DNA of 64,000 nt from Flavihumibacter solisilvae (GCF_000814475.1 NZ_JSVC01000005.1:62001-126000), one strand, 5' to 3'; shown: positions 7,556-16,520, counted from the stretch's first letter. Made by a program: numbers and translations. The notes: a model not told the origin generated them from the sequence alone.

Positions 7556-8695
7556 ATGGAAGATGTGTTTGAACAACAGCGACTACTATCCGGACAACCG
7601 CCGGCATACATAAGGCGATTGTACATACTCGTTATAATATTGCTTACCGGGGTAATCTTATCTATGTTTTTTATAACAGTTGATGTAGTCGCGATATTTC
7701 CGGCGATTACCCGACAGAATGGGGAAACAATACCAATCCATTCGAGGAAACCCGGAATTATAGATTCGATCTATATCAGCAATGGTGACAGCATATCTGC
7801 CGGTGATAAAATTGCGAAGCTTCACGATGCTGTCTCCCGGAAGACAATACTTACGCTTAGAAAGGCATCTGAAGATCTCAAATTGCAGATCGGACGTTTG
7901 GAAATTCTTGGAGTCTTTGCTTCTCAATATCCCGTTACGCCCGGTGAAGTGAACGTTAAGAAAAGCGATAGGCAATACCAATTGTTTATGGCAAACCATT
8001 CTGCGTGGAATGTGAAATTGAAGAAGGCCGAAGCCGATCTGGAACTCACCAGGGTGTTGTGCCACGACAATATTGTCGCTCCTGCTGAGCTGGCTGCAGC
8101 GGAGAGTAAGTTCCAGGAAATTAATACAGCTTTCAAAGCTTTTATCAGCGGGCAGGTTGCGGCCTGGGAAAAAGAGCGGCAATTACTTTCCGAACGTTTA
8201 TGGAAGCTGGAAATGGACATCTTTAACGCAGAGGAAGAATATAAAAGTCATTACATACACTCACCAGTAGCAGGAGTAGTGACCGGGCTGAAACGTCGCG
8301 TGGAAAATGATAACATAGCCATAGAAGATGTTTTTTGTTTTGTATCTCCATTCGATTCTCTCGTCATTGAATCTTATGTTACGCCGTCTGCAATTGCATT
8401 TCTCTCTCCGGGGCAACCGGTATATTATTCTTTCAATATTGCCGGCGCAGATCATTTGAATATAGCACCCGGCAGGATCGTAGTCGTAAGTCCGGTTATG
8501 GAGTGGAATAGCAGCCAGCCGGTTTACCGCGTGTTGTCATCGCCACCGGATAATAATGGTGATGAAATAAAAGATTTCCACCTGGTAGCCGGTGTGACGC
8601 TCAAGTCCCGGTTCCTGGTTACAGAAAGAAAACTGTGGCAGTTGGTAATCGGCCGGTTTCGTCAATACACACAACCAATCCCGGTCATCAAATAG
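7556..8695 (+). CDS. HlyD-family membrane fusion protein (peptide secretion adaptor)
   Basis: This 379-residue periplasmic adaptor links an inner-membrane ABC exporter to an outer-membrane channel. A short cytoplasmic N-terminus is followed by one membrane segment (about 22-46, LYILVIILLTGVILSMFFI). The biotinyl-lipoyl half-motif with SRKPGIIDSIYISNGDSISAGD comes next, then a helical hairpin (about 105-230), the second lipoyl half (HSPVAGVVTGLKR) and a beta-barrel domain. The gene starts 12 bases after the peptide hairpin and ends 7 bases before the exporter. No outer-membrane TolC-like gene is present here, so a channel from elsewhere would be used. Confidence 0.88.
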   Translation: MEDVFEQQRLLSGQPPAYIRRLYILVIILLTGVILSMFFITVDVVAIFPAITRQNGETIPIHSRKPGIIDSIYISNGDSISAGDKIAKLHDAVSRKTILTLRKASEDLKLQIGRLEILGVFASQYPVTPGEVNVKKSDRQYQLFMANHSAWNVKLKKAEADLELTRVLCHDNIVAPAELAAAESKFQEINTAFKAFISGQVAAWEKERQLLSERLWKLEMDIFNAEEEYKSHYIHSPVAGVVTGLKRRVENDNIAIEDVFCFVSPFDSLVIESYVTPSAIAFLSPGQPVYYSFNIAGADHLNIAPGRIVVVSPVMEWNSSQPVYRVLSSPPDNNGDEIKDFHLVAGVTLKSRFLVTERKLWQLVIGRFRQYTQPIPVIK

Positions 8696-8702
8696 AGTTT
8701 AA

Positions 8703-10826
8703 ATGGCAAGAGTCAGGGCAGTCAGACAACAGGATGGTTCTGACTGTGGACCAGCATGCCTGGCATGTATACTCGGATTTTATGGATTCAGAATCCCTGT
8801 GTCAAGGGTAAGGCGCCATACATGGACTACGGCTACCGGAACAAGTATTTCGGGTCTGGTACGGGCAGCTGGGATCTTTGGGTTGACAGGAAAGGCAGTG
8901 AAAGGCAGTCCTGAAGCTTTAATGTCGATGACGGTGCCGGCTATTGCCCACATCCGGAGGAGCGACAATAGCAATCATTTCGTGGTTATAGTGAAATCAG
9001 GGCGTAAAGAAATTAAGTATATGGATCCGGCGTCCGGCAGGTTTCATTTTGTGAGAAAAGAAATTTTTGCAGAAATCTGGACTGGAATCCTCGTCATGTT
9101 TTCTCCTTCTGTTGATTTCCGCGAGGGAGATGAACGATTGCCGGTTTCCAGGATCTGGTATAGTTTGATCCTTCAACAGAAAAGTAATCTTTTGCTGATG
9201 ATGGCAGGTGCACTGTTATATTCAACAGTGGGATTTTCGACGGTCATTTATGTACAGAAATTATTTGACCTGGTTATCGGGAACGCTGATTTTCATCTGT
9301 TGCATATTTCAGGGTTTGTCATGATCGTAGTCCTGATATTGCAGGCATTTATTGGTTTGATCCGTAATATGCTCGGCGTGTATGTTGGAAAGGTTCTGGA
9401 CACCAGGCTGTTTGCCGCCTGTTTCAGGAAGTTAACTGCCATGCCGCAACAAGTATTTGAGAGTTTCAGAACTGGTGACCTGCTAAACAGGATTGGCGAT
9501 GCGATGAAGATCCGTATTGCGTTGAATGAGTTCCTGGTGAATATACTGCTGAATTTATCCATCGTTTTATTCAGTATTGCCGGATGCCTTTTTTATAACT
9601 GGAAACTTGCCCTTATTGTTATCTCCATGTTACCGGTTTTTATTCTGCTGTATGCAATAAGCAGCATCACTAACCGAAAGCTGCTTGTAAAACAGTTGGC
9701 GGCCTCGGCAAAACTCGAGTCGGACATCACAGAAAGCCTGCACAACATGCATACTATTCGCTCGCTGAACCTCGGAAATATTTTTGCTGACAGGGTTAAT
9801 GAGAGCTTTTTCCGGTTCCTGCAATTGACCGGTGTTTCAAACAGGTTTAATCTCCTTATTTCTGCCATAGCTGATTTCGCCAATAAAGTCTCGTTAGTCA
9901 TAATACTGTGGTGTGGGGCATACCTTGTAATGATTCAGGATCTTACAGCAGGAGAACTGCTTTCTTTTTACACATTGGCAGGTATGCTGGCCAGTCCTTT
10001 CGTTATGCTTGTCAGCTCCGGCAGGATTATCCAGGATGCAAGAGTTGCAACTGAAAGACTATTTGCAGCCGTGGAAGATGGTAATGAGCAAGAGGAAACA
10101 ATTGCGATGACACCGGAATTGGTTGACGATATCAGGTTTTCTGATGTTGTTTTCCGGTATGGTGCGGGAAAACCTGTATTTGATCATTTGAATTTAATTT
10201 TGAGGAAGGGCGAGTGTACTGGCATTACCGGTATGAGTGGTAGTGGCAAGTCAACACTGGTCAGTCTCATCATGGGCCTGAATTCTCCTGAAAGCGGGAA
10301 CATTTATATAGGCCCATATCCCATCAGGCATATAGATAAAAGTAGTATCCGGTCTGTGGTAGGAATAGTACCACAAAAGATTGAGCTTTTCTCAGGCAGC
10401 ATACTTGAAAACATTACCCTGGGAGATCCGGATCCCGATCCTGCACTTGTGATCAGGATTTGCTGTCTCCTGGGCGCTTCGGATTTTATCGAATCATTTC
10501 CTTCGGGCTTTATGCACCAGGTAGGTGAGGGTGGTGCAAACCTTTCCGGAGGCCAGCGTCAACTTATTTCTATTGCCAGGACTTTATACCGCGACCCACA
10601 GATCGTGATCTTTGATGAAGCCACATCGAACCTTGACAATAAAACAGGCAAAAGAATCCAGGACCTGATCAGTCATCTCCGGTCAATAGGAAAAACGGTT
10701 ATTGTCATTGCTCACAGGCACGATATTCTGCAGTATTGTGATCGTATTCATGTGATCAGGGAAGGGAAGTTATCGGCATCCGGCGATTATTACACATTGT
10801 GGGAGAATGATGGCGATCACGGATAA
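8703..10826 (+). CDS. Peptidase-containing ABC transporter (C39 domain)
   Basis: This 707-residue exporter cleaves the double-glycine leader and pumps the peptide out. The N-terminal C39 peptidase has Gln9 (QQDGSDCGPACL), catalytic Cys15, His92 (SNHFVVIV) and Asp108 (YMDPASG), so it looks catalytically intact. Six membrane helices span about 155-430. The ATPase domain has Walker A GMSGSGKST, signature LSGGQRQ, Walker B IVIFDEATS and the switch His in IVIAHRHD. It is translated just after the HlyD gene. Its last ten bases overlap the convergent DUF922 gene. Confidence 0.93.
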   Translation: MARVRAVRQQDGSDCGPACLACILGFYGFRIPVSRVRRHTWTTATGTSISGLVRAAGIFGLTGKAVKGSPEALMSMTVPAIAHIRRSDNSNHFVVIVKSGRKEIKYMDPASGRFHFVRKEIFAEIWTGILVMFSPSVDFREGDERLPVSRIWYSLILQQKSNLLLMMAGALLYSTVGFSTVIYVQKLFDLVIGNADFHLLHISGFVMIVVLILQAFIGLIRNMLGVYVGKVLDTRLFAACFRKLTAMPQQVFESFRTGDLLNRIGDAMKIRIALNEFLVNILLNLSIVLFSIAGCLFYNWKLALIVISMLPVFILLYAISSITNRKLLVKQLAASAKLESDITESLHNMHTIRSLNLGNIFADRVNESFFRFLQLTGVSNRFNLLISAIADFANKVSLVIILWCGAYLVMIQDLTAGELLSFYTLAGMLASPFVMLVSSGRIIQDARVATERLFAAVEDGNEQEETIAMTPELVDDIRFSDVVFRYGAGKPVFDHLNLILRKGECTGITGMSGSGKSTLVSLIMGLNSPESGNIYIGPYPIRHIDKSSIRSVVGIVPQKIELFSGSILENITLGDPDPDPALVIRICCLLGASDFIESFPSGFMHQVGEGGANLSGGQRQLISIARTLYRDPQIVIFDEATSNLDNKTGKRIQDLISHLRSIGKTVIVIAHRHDILQYCDRIHVIREGKLSASGDYYTLWENDGDHG

Positions 10827-11374
10827 GCTGCGAATTTTGAAAGTGATTTTAATTCTTCTTCAATCTTTTCCTGCCAGATCAGTTGTTGTGATGCATCTCT
10901 CGAATAGTTTGTTTCCTTGTCATACTGCTGCTGAAAAGCAGCCTGTTGGCTACCGATTTTCTGGTATATGTCCATTACATCACGATCAACTGAGCCTTCT
11001 GAGAAGCGATATTCAGACAGTGCTTTGTGAAGTTTTCGGGTGAACAATTGCGATATATCAAAATGTCCCTGTTCATGAGCAAGAATACGGACAGATTTCA
11101 CTTTTGTCCATGATTTTTCCGGATAAAATACGCATTGCAGGTTATAGGTAAGGGCTTTGTTGTCGTAGCCGAAACTAATCAGGATGGAAGTGCTTGTGAG
11201 GGCTGCATTCGGGGCACTCGCAACCGGTTGACCTTTAAAGTCGCCCCACTGCAATTGGCGTCGCTGTCGCCAATTGATACTTTCTTTTTCCGCTGCACCA
11301 GGGTCTGCATTTGGGTGCGCAGATGGGATAAGCAGAAAACTCTGGATAATTAGCAGGTAGCCAACAATAAACAT
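10817..11374 (-). CDS. DUF922-type putative secreted Zn-dependent protease
   Basis: The protein carries LAHEQGHFDIS, an HExxH zinc motif, in the context typical of DUF922. An N-terminal hydrophobic segment (FIVGYLLIIQSFLLIPSA) suggests a signal peptide, so it should act in the periplasm or at the membrane. The longer frame opens with TTG at 11395; the ATG at 11374 is preferred because it begins directly at the signal peptide, giving 185 residues. It faces the exporter gene and overlaps it by ten bases. Whether it acts on the exported peptide or is merely adjacent cannot be told from sequence. Confidence 0.75.
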   Translation of the reverse strand: MFIVGYLLIIQSFLLIPSAHPNADPGAAEKESINWRQRRQLQWGDFKGQPVASAPNAALTSTSILISFGYDNKALTYNLQCVFYPEKSWTKVKSVRILAHEQGHFDISQLFTRKLHKALSEYRFSEGSVDRDVMDIYQKIGSQQAAFQQQYDKETNYSRDASQQLIWQEKIEEELKSLSKFAAYP

Positions 11375-11433
11375 AGGGGAATATTTACTGTACAAAGATG
11401 ATGGTTAGTCCATTTTGCTTTATGCAAAGTATT

Positions 11434-11465
11434 GCTAAAAAAATTCCGCCCCGTGAACGGGGCGG
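11434..11465 (-). terminator. Terminator of pckA
   Basis: On the minus strand CCGCCCCG and CGGGGCGG pair around TTCA and lead into AATTTTTTT. It lies about 40 bases past the pckA stop and separates pckA from the DUF922 gene, which is transcribed in the same direction. Confidence 0.92.
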
Positions 11466-11506
11466 ACTGCAAGCAACGTTGAGACCGAAAAACAATTAAA
11501 CTAAAC

Positions 11507-13117
11507 CTATTTTACAGCAACAGGCGCTGCAGCCATAATTTCAGCTGAAACTCCTGAAGCATATTTCTCGAAATTTTTAATGAATTGGCTAGCAAGTTCA
11601 CTGGCTTTCATGTCGTAGGTATTGGTATCCTGCCAAGTTTTCCGCGGGTTCAGAATAGAGGCGGGAACACCGGGACAACTCTGTGGGATGTCCATTCCGA
11701 AAACAGGGTGCCGTTCATACGCAACTCCTTCAAGCTGTCCGTCAAGGGCAGCCGTTATCATTGACCGTGTAAACGCAAGTTTTATCCTGCTTCCGGTGCC
11801 ATAAGGACCGCCGGTCCAACCGGTATTAATGAGCCATACCTTGACGTTATGGCGGCGCATTTTTTCCCCCAGCATTTCTGCATACTTGCCTGGATGCAGG
11901 GGCAGGAAAGGCGCACCAAAACAGGCACTGAATGTAGACTTAGGCTCAGTAATGCCTGTTTCTGTTCCTGCAACTTTCGCAGTATACCCGGAAATGAACT
12001 GGTACATGGCCTGTTCCGGCGTCAGGCGGGATATAGGTGGCAGCACGCCATAAGCATCACAGGTCAGGAAGAATACATTCAGCGGCGTATTTCCAATCGC
12101 AGGGTCCAGTGAATTGCTGATATAATCAAGTGGATATGAAACTCTGGTGTTCTCAGTTATTGAGGCATCCTCAAAGTTGATGGTATTCGTACCTGGAAAA
12201 AAGATCGCATTTTCCACCAATGCACCGTGTCTTATGGCATGAAATATCTCAGGTTCCTTTTCTTCTGTAAGATTGATGCATTTGGCATAACAACCTCCTT
12301 CAAAATTGAATACATTATTGTCAGTCCACCCATGTTCATCATCACCAATCAGTTTTCGGTTCGGGTCGGCACTTAATGTGGTTTTCCCGGTACCACTGAG
12401 CCCGAAGAAAAGCGCAGTATCCCCTTCATTCCCCATGTTGGCTGAACAGTGCATACTTAATACCTGGTGCTCGTGGGGCAGAATGAAATTCAGGATGCTG
12501 AATATTCCTTTTTTGAGTTCTCCTGTATAACCCGTTCCTGCAATCAGGATTGTTTTATACTTGAAAGAAATTACGGCGGCATTATGTTGCCTGATGCCAC
12601 AAACCGAAGGGTCAAGCCTTAAACCGGGGGCAGACATGATAGTCCATTCCGGGTGAAAGTTTTCAAGTTCTTCTTCCGTAGGCCTGAGAAACATATTATA
12701 GGCAAACAGGTTGAGCCACGGCTTTTCATTCACAACGCGGATACTCACCCTGTAACGCGGATCTGCACAGGCATAGGCGTCGCGTACCCAGATCTCACTT
12801 CTTTTTGAAAGATAGTCCGTGATACGTTGTTTTATGATGAAGAAGTACTTCTCATCTATCGGGAGGTTAAAATCATTCCAGTGGACCGTATCGGCTGTGA
12901 TCTCATCTTGTACGATGAACTTGTCTTTGGGACTCCTGCCGGTGAATTCGCCCGTGCGGATTAACAGGGCTCCGGAATCACTCAACTCCCCTTCACCGAT
13001 TCGAAGGGTGTCCTGAATTAATTCCTCCGGAGAAAGCTGGTAATGTACTGTGTCAGACGATCTTAGGCCCAGGGTCACCAGCTGCTCTGCTGGTAGCATA
13101 ATAGTAGGAACTGACAT
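11507..13117 (-). CDS. pckA: Phosphoenolpyruvate carboxykinase (ATP)
   Basis: It converts oxaloacetate and ATP to phosphoenolpyruvate, the entry step of gluconeogenesis. The 536-residue length and motifs are standard for the ATP-dependent enzyme: TGEFTGRSPKDKF, the kinase-1a P-loop FGLSGTGKTTLSADP, the metal-binding GDDEHGW and the C-terminal TGWTGGPYGTGSRI. It is monocistronic, with its own promoter (-7 element at 13141-13148) and a strong terminator. Confidence 0.97.
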   Translation of the reverse strand: MSVPTIMLPAEQLVTLGLRSSDTVHYQLSPEELIQDTLRIGEGELSDSGALLIRTGEFTGRSPKDKFIVQDEITADTVHWNDFNLPIDEKYFFIIKQRITDYLSKRSEIWVRDAYACADPRYRVSIRVVNEKPWLNLFAYNMFLRPTEEELENFHPEWTIMSAPGLRLDPSVCGIRQHNAAVISFKYKTILIAGTGYTGELKKGIFSILNFILPHEHQVLSMHCSANMGNEGDTALFFGLSGTGKTTLSADPNRKLIGDDEHGWTDNNVFNFEGGCYAKCINLTEEKEPEIFHAIRHGALVENAIFFPGTNTINFEDASITENTRVSYPLDYISNSLDPAIGNTPLNVFFLTCDAYGVLPPISRLTPEQAMYQFISGYTAKVAGTETGITEPKSTFSACFGAPFLPLHPGKYAEMLGEKMRRHNVKVWLINTGWTGGPYGTGSRIKLAFTRSMITAALDGQLEGVAYERHPVFGMDIPQSCPGVPASILNPRKTWQDTNTYDMKASELASQFIKNFEKYASGVSAEIMAAAPVAVK

Positions 13118-13140
13118 GGTTTAGCAATCGTTTGTTGGCA

Positions 13141-13148
13141 CAAATCTA
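13141..13148 (-). promoter_or_regulatory. -7 promoter element of pckA
   Basis: The minus strand reads TAGATTTG, an exact match to TAnnTTTG, 23 bases before the pckA ATG. No clear TTG -33 element is seen. Confidence 0.6.
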
Positions 13149-13267
13149 GGGGTTGATGGTTATGCGCCCTACTAATGTGTATTCAGTACACTATAGATGT
13201 TTTCTAATACTTTTGAAGTAATGTTGAATGATTTCTTGATAGGTTTAGGGATGGTTGAATGCGCTAT

Positions 13268-13287
13268 AAACTAACGTTTGTTAGTTT
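13268..13287. promoter_or_regulatory. 20-bp palindromic operator-like site
   Basis: AAACTAAC and GTTAGTTT are a perfect 8-bp inverted repeat around GTTT. The size and symmetry resemble TetR-family operators, but no such regulator is adjacent. The site is 119 bases upstream of the pckA -7 element and 150 bases from pepP, and no T-run follows it. Confidence 0.55.
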
Positions 13288-13418
13288 GAATGCTTCCTAT
13301 ATTTTTAATTTTGAACAATATTAAAATTTGACTTCGTTTTTGGCCCCGGCGGAGCTGAAATTGCCAGCCGATGTTATAACATTGCGTCCATGTTTCCCGG
13401 ATTGATGAAAATCATACC

Positions 13419-13426
13419 TATTTTAG
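13419..13426 (+). promoter_or_regulatory. -7 promoter element of pepP
   Basis: TATTTTAG matches TAnnTTTG at seven of eight positions, 17 bases before the pepP ATG. Confidence 0.4.
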
Positions 13427-13443
13427 CCGACTAATATTGGAAC

Positions 13444-14736
13444 ATGAAATACCAGCCACTGGATTCCCGGATGTTTATCGAAAACCGCAAACGGTTCGTT
13501 AAGGAAATGGATCCGCAGTCCATCGCCATTTTCAACAGTAACGATGAACTTCCGACTAACGGTGATGCGCTATATAAGTTCAAGCAGAATTCAGATCTGT
13601 TCTGGCTTACAGGAATTGAGCAGGAAGACTCCATGCTTATACTCTTCCCGGCAAGCCCGGATCCAAAATACCGCGAAGTGCTGGTTCTCGTCCGTCCCAA
13701 TGAATTAAAGGAAAAGTGGGATGGAAGAAGGCTGAGGCGAAATGAAGCCACTGCAATTTCCGGCATAGACAGTATTGTGTGGCTTGACAGCCTGGATGGC
13801 CTGTTGCAGCCGATGATTCACCTGGCCGAAACCATTTACCTGAATACAAATGAAAACGACAGAAAATCTAATAATATAGCGGTCAGGGATTATCGTTACG
13901 CTGAAGAAATGCGCAAACGTTACCCACTACATCAGTATAAAAGAAGTGCACGCATCCTCAAGTCATTAAGGTCAATAAAGTCGCCCCTGGAAGTTAAAGT
14001 GATGCAGGAAGCGATCGACATAACCGAAAAGACATTCCGCCGCCTGCTTTCGTTTATTCGTCCCGGTGTAATGGAGTACGAGATCGAGGCAGAAATCTGG
14101 CATGAATTCCTGCGTAACCGCGCCACGGGCCCGGCTTATGGCAGCATTATCGCAAGCGGTGACCGCGCCAGGATACTGCATTACGTGAGCAACAATGAGG
14201 AATGTAAAGCCGGGGAACTCGTGCTAATGGATTTCGGGGCTGAATATGGTGGATATTGTGCAGACCTTACCCGTACGGTACCCGTGAGTGGTTCATTCAC
14301 CAAGCGTCAGAAAGATGTGTATAATGCCTGCCTTGCCATACATACATACGCAAAGGGAATACTTAAACCTGGTATTACCATTGTGGATTATACTGAAAAA
14401 GTAGGCGGTGAGGCCACCCGCCAGTTTCAAAAACTGGGGCTGTTAAAAAAAGAGGACATGAAAAATGAGGATCCGGAAAACAGGGCTTACCGCAAATATC
14501 TCTACCATGGCATATCCCATCACCTGGGCATCGATGTACATGACCTGGGAACCCGCACAGAACCGATAAAAGCCGGCATGGTGTTCACAATCGAGCCGGG
14601 AATATATATTGAAGAAGAAGAAATGGGGATCCGGATTGAGAACAATGTTTGGATCACAAAAACCGGGAATAAGGACCTGATGGCCAACATTCCCATTAAA
14701 GCCGAAGAAATAGAAGCGCTGATGAAGAAAAAATAA
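13444..14736 (+). CDS. pepP: Xaa-Pro aminopeptidase (aminopeptidase P)
   Basis: This M24-family peptidase removes N-terminal residues ahead of proline. The 430-residue protein has an N-terminal domain (about 1-170, with DLFWLTGIEQEDSMLILFP) and a C-terminal pita-bread domain. The metal ligands are visible: Asp in VLMDFGAEYGGYCADLTRT (two Asp), His in GISHHLGIDVHD, and Glu in FTIEPGIYIE and GIRIENN. No signal peptide is present, so it should be cytoplasmic. pssA follows after 43 bases in the same direction. Confidence 0.94.
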   Translation: MKYQPLDSRMFIENRKRFVKEMDPQSIAIFNSNDELPTNGDALYKFKQNSDLFWLTGIEQEDSMLILFPASPDPKYREVLVLVRPNELKEKWDGRRLRRNEATAISGIDSIVWLDSLDGLLQPMIHLAETIYLNTNENDRKSNNIAVRDYRYAEEMRKRYPLHQYKRSARILKSLRSIKSPLEVKVMQEAIDITEKTFRRLLSFIRPGVMEYEIEAEIWHEFLRNRATGPAYGSIIASGDRARILHYVSNNEECKAGELVLMDFGAEYGGYCADLTRTVPVSGSFTKRQKDVYNACLAIHTYAKGILKPGITIVDYTEKVGGEATRQFQKLGLLKKEDMKNEDPENRAYRKYLYHGISHHLGIDVHDLGTRTEPIKAGMVFTIEPGIYIEEEEMGIRIENNVWITKTGNKDLMANIPIKAEEIEALMKKK

Positions 14737-14779
14737 GCGCTACCCAATACTGTACACTAACTCTTATGTTTAATCGAAA

Positions 14780-15544
14780 ATGAAACAAATCCCAAATCTC
14801 TTTACCCTCCTGAACCTGGTGTTCGGTTTCCTGGCCATCATTGTCATACTGCAGAACGGGATCGTGATCGCAAGCGGCCCATCCGGAGAATACCTCATCG
14901 ATATGCCGGAAAAGATCTGGATGGCATCACTTTTCATTGCAATCGCTGCTGTCGTGGATTTTCTTGACGGTTTCGTTGCCAGGCTGATGGGTGCCACCAG
15001 TGAATTGGGAAAACAACTCGATTCCCTGGCTGATGTGGTGAGTTTTGGCGTGGCCCCCGGTCTGATCCTGTACCAGTTTCTGCGGCTGGCTGTTGCACGC
15101 GAAGAAACGGGACTCGACGCTTCAACAATGTGGCTGATTCCATCCGTGCTGATTCCCTGTGCCGCTGCCTACAGGCTGGGCCGTTTCAATATTGACCCCA
15201 GCCAGAGCCATGGTTTTAAAGGTGTTCCGGTTCCCGCCACCGGGCTTGTCGTAGCCTCATTGCCATTGATTTACTGGAACACCGACAGTACTGTCATCAG
15301 CAACCTGCTCCTGAACAAATGGCTCTTATATGTAATAATTCTTGTACTCAGTTATCTCATGGTTAGTACGCTTCCGATCATGGCGCTGAAGTTCAAGGAC
15401 TTTACACTTAAAAACAATTTGCCAAAACTTATAATATTACTGATCGCAATTCTGTCTGTGATCGTGCTGAAATGGGCGGCCATGCCAGTCATTTTCCTTT
15501 CCTACATTATTGTATCTTTGGCCCTCAAAAATCGAATAGAATGA
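14780..15544 (+). CDS. pssA: CDP-diacylglycerol--serine O-phosphatidyltransferase
   Basis: It makes phosphatidylserine, the precursor of phosphatidylethanolamine. The 254-residue membrane protein has the CDP-alcohol phosphotransferase motif DFLDGFVARLMGATSELGKQ, with the Asp residues that bind metal and CDP, and several hydrophobic helices. A -7-like element TATGTTTA (14765-14772) lies 7 bases before the ATG. The stop codon overlaps the purS start in an ATGA arrangement, so the two are probably translationally coupled. Confidence 0.93.
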   Translation: MKQIPNLFTLLNLVFGFLAIIVILQNGIVIASGPSGEYLIDMPEKIWMASLFIAIAAVVDFLDGFVARLMGATSELGKQLDSLADVVSFGVAPGLILYQFLRLAVAREETGLDASTMWLIPSVLIPCAAAYRLGRFNIDPSQSHGFKGVPVPATGLVVASLPLIYWNTDSTVISNLLLNKWLLYVIILVLSYLMVSTLPIMALKFKDFTLKNNLPKLIILLIAILSVIVLKWAAMPVIFLSYIIVSLALKNRIE

Positions 15545-15786
15545 CCTTCTCAGTACAGGTAAAAGTAATGCCACTTAAAGACCTCCTCGATCCCCAGGGT
15601 AAAGCTGTTATGGGCGGATTAAGCAATCTTGGTTTGAATGCGATTCAGGACGTGCGTGTTGGGAAACATATCACCCTGCAGGTAGAAGCTGCCAATGCTG
15701 AAGAAGCAAAATCCCTTGCCGACCAGGCTGCAAAAAAATTACTGGCGAACCCGGTAATGGAGCAGTATGAGATCAGCGTGAACTAA
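15541..15786 (+). CDS. purS: Phosphoribosylformylglycinamidine synthase subunit PurS
   Basis: PurS is the small subunit that bridges PurL and PurQ in purine synthesis. The 81-residue protein starts at the ATG overlapping the pssA stop and has the family pattern VMPLKDLLDPQGKAVMGGL and GLNAIQDVRVGKHITL. purL and purQ are not next to it. An upstream in-frame ATG at 15472 lies well inside pssA and is rejected as the start. Confidence 0.93.
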   Translation: MTFSVQVKVMPLKDLLDPQGKAVMGGLSNLGLNAIQDVRVGKHITLQVEAANAEEAKSLADQAAKKLLANPVMEQYEISVN

Positions 15787-15794
15787 TCCGGCTC

Positions 15795-16463
15795 ATGCTG
15801 TACCTGGTTCCCTCTCCAATCGGCAATTTGCAGGATATTACTCTCCGGGCACTCGAAGTGCTCAGGAACGTGGATGTAATTCTTGCAGAAGATACCCGGA
15901 ACTCGTCCCGTTTATTGAATCATTTCCAGATTCAGAAGCCGCTCACGCCCTATCACCAGCATAACGAACATAAGGTGCTCCAGCATCTTGTGGATCAGCT
16001 GGCGACGGGTAAGACAATGGCAGTGCTGACTGATGCCGGTACCCCGGGAATTTCAGATCCGGCCTTTCTGCTTGTAAGGGAATGTATACGACACAATATC
16101 AGGGTGGAATGCCTGCCCGGTGCCACTGCATTCGTTCCTGCATTGGTGAACAGCGGCCTGCCCATCAACCGTTTTTGTTTTGAGGGTTTCCTGCCGTTGA
16201 AGAAAGGAAGGCAAACGATGCTGAAGAAACTGGCCCAGGAAGAACGTACCATTGTTTTGTACGAATCACCCATGCGGCTGGTGAAAACACTGGAAGAAAT
16301 GGCACAATATTTCGGCTCAGAGAGGCAATGCTGCGTGAGTCGCGAACTTACTAAAATGTTCGAGGAAAATAAAAGGGGCACACTTGCAGAAGTAGCCGGG
16401 TATTTTAAGGAAAAGATTGTCAAAGGGGAAATTGTGATTGTGGTGGCAGGAACCGAACAATGA
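15795..16463 (+). CDS. rsmI: 16S rRNA (cytidine(1402)-2'-O)-methyltransferase
   Basis: RsmI methylates the ribose of C1402 in the decoding centre of 16S rRNA. The 222-residue tetrapyrrole-methylase-like protein has LYLVPSPIGNLQDITLRAL at the N-terminus, ILAEDTRNSSRLL, VLTDAGTPGISDP and LPGATAFVPAL, all RsmI hallmarks. It follows purS after 8 bases and likely ends the pssA-purS-rsmI operon. A GC-rich hairpin with weak T content follows. Confidence 0.95.
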   Translation: MLYLVPSPIGNLQDITLRALEVLRNVDVILAEDTRNSSRLLNHFQIQKPLTPYHQHNEHKVLQHLVDQLATGKTMAVLTDAGTPGISDPAFLLVRECIRHNIRVECLPGATAFVPALVNSGLPINRFCFEGFLPLKKGRQTMLKKLAQEERTIVLYESPMRLVKTLEEMAQYFGSERQCCVSRELTKMFEENKRGTLAEVAGYFKEKIVKGEIVIVVAGTEQ

Positions 16464-16480
16464 GTTTTATGATTTCCTTT

Positions 16481-16495
16481 TCAGCCCCGGGCTGA
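16481..16495 (+). terminator. Weak hairpin after rsmI
   Basis: TCAGCC and GGCTGA pair around CCG, followed by TATTTG instead of a clean T-run. It may be a weak terminator, since the next gene starts 25 bases later. Confidence 0.35.
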
Positions 16496-16520
16496 TATTT
16501 GTATAAACAATATTCACATT

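Larger units (their letters stand above)
13118..13443. other. Divergent intergenic region pckA / pepP
   Basis: This 326-base AT-rich gap holds the pckA promoter, a 20-bp palindrome at 13268-13287, a weaker repeat GTGTA-TTCAG-TACAC at 13177-13191, and a -7-like element (TATTTTAG, 13419-13426) for pepP. No open frame of note or RNA gene was seen. Confidence 0.6.

Noticed and set aside
7658-8182. 174-codon minus-strand open frame opposite the HlyD gene
   Set aside because: It lacks recognisable domains and lies fully within a well-supported HlyD gene.
11375-11395. TTG start of the DUF922 gene
   Set aside because: The ATG at 11374 leads directly into the signal-like segment and is a better start.
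13177-13191. GTGTA-TTCAG-TACAC repeat as an operator
   Set aside because: The 5-bp arms are short enough to occur by chance in an AT-rich gap, unlike the 8-bp palindrome nearby.
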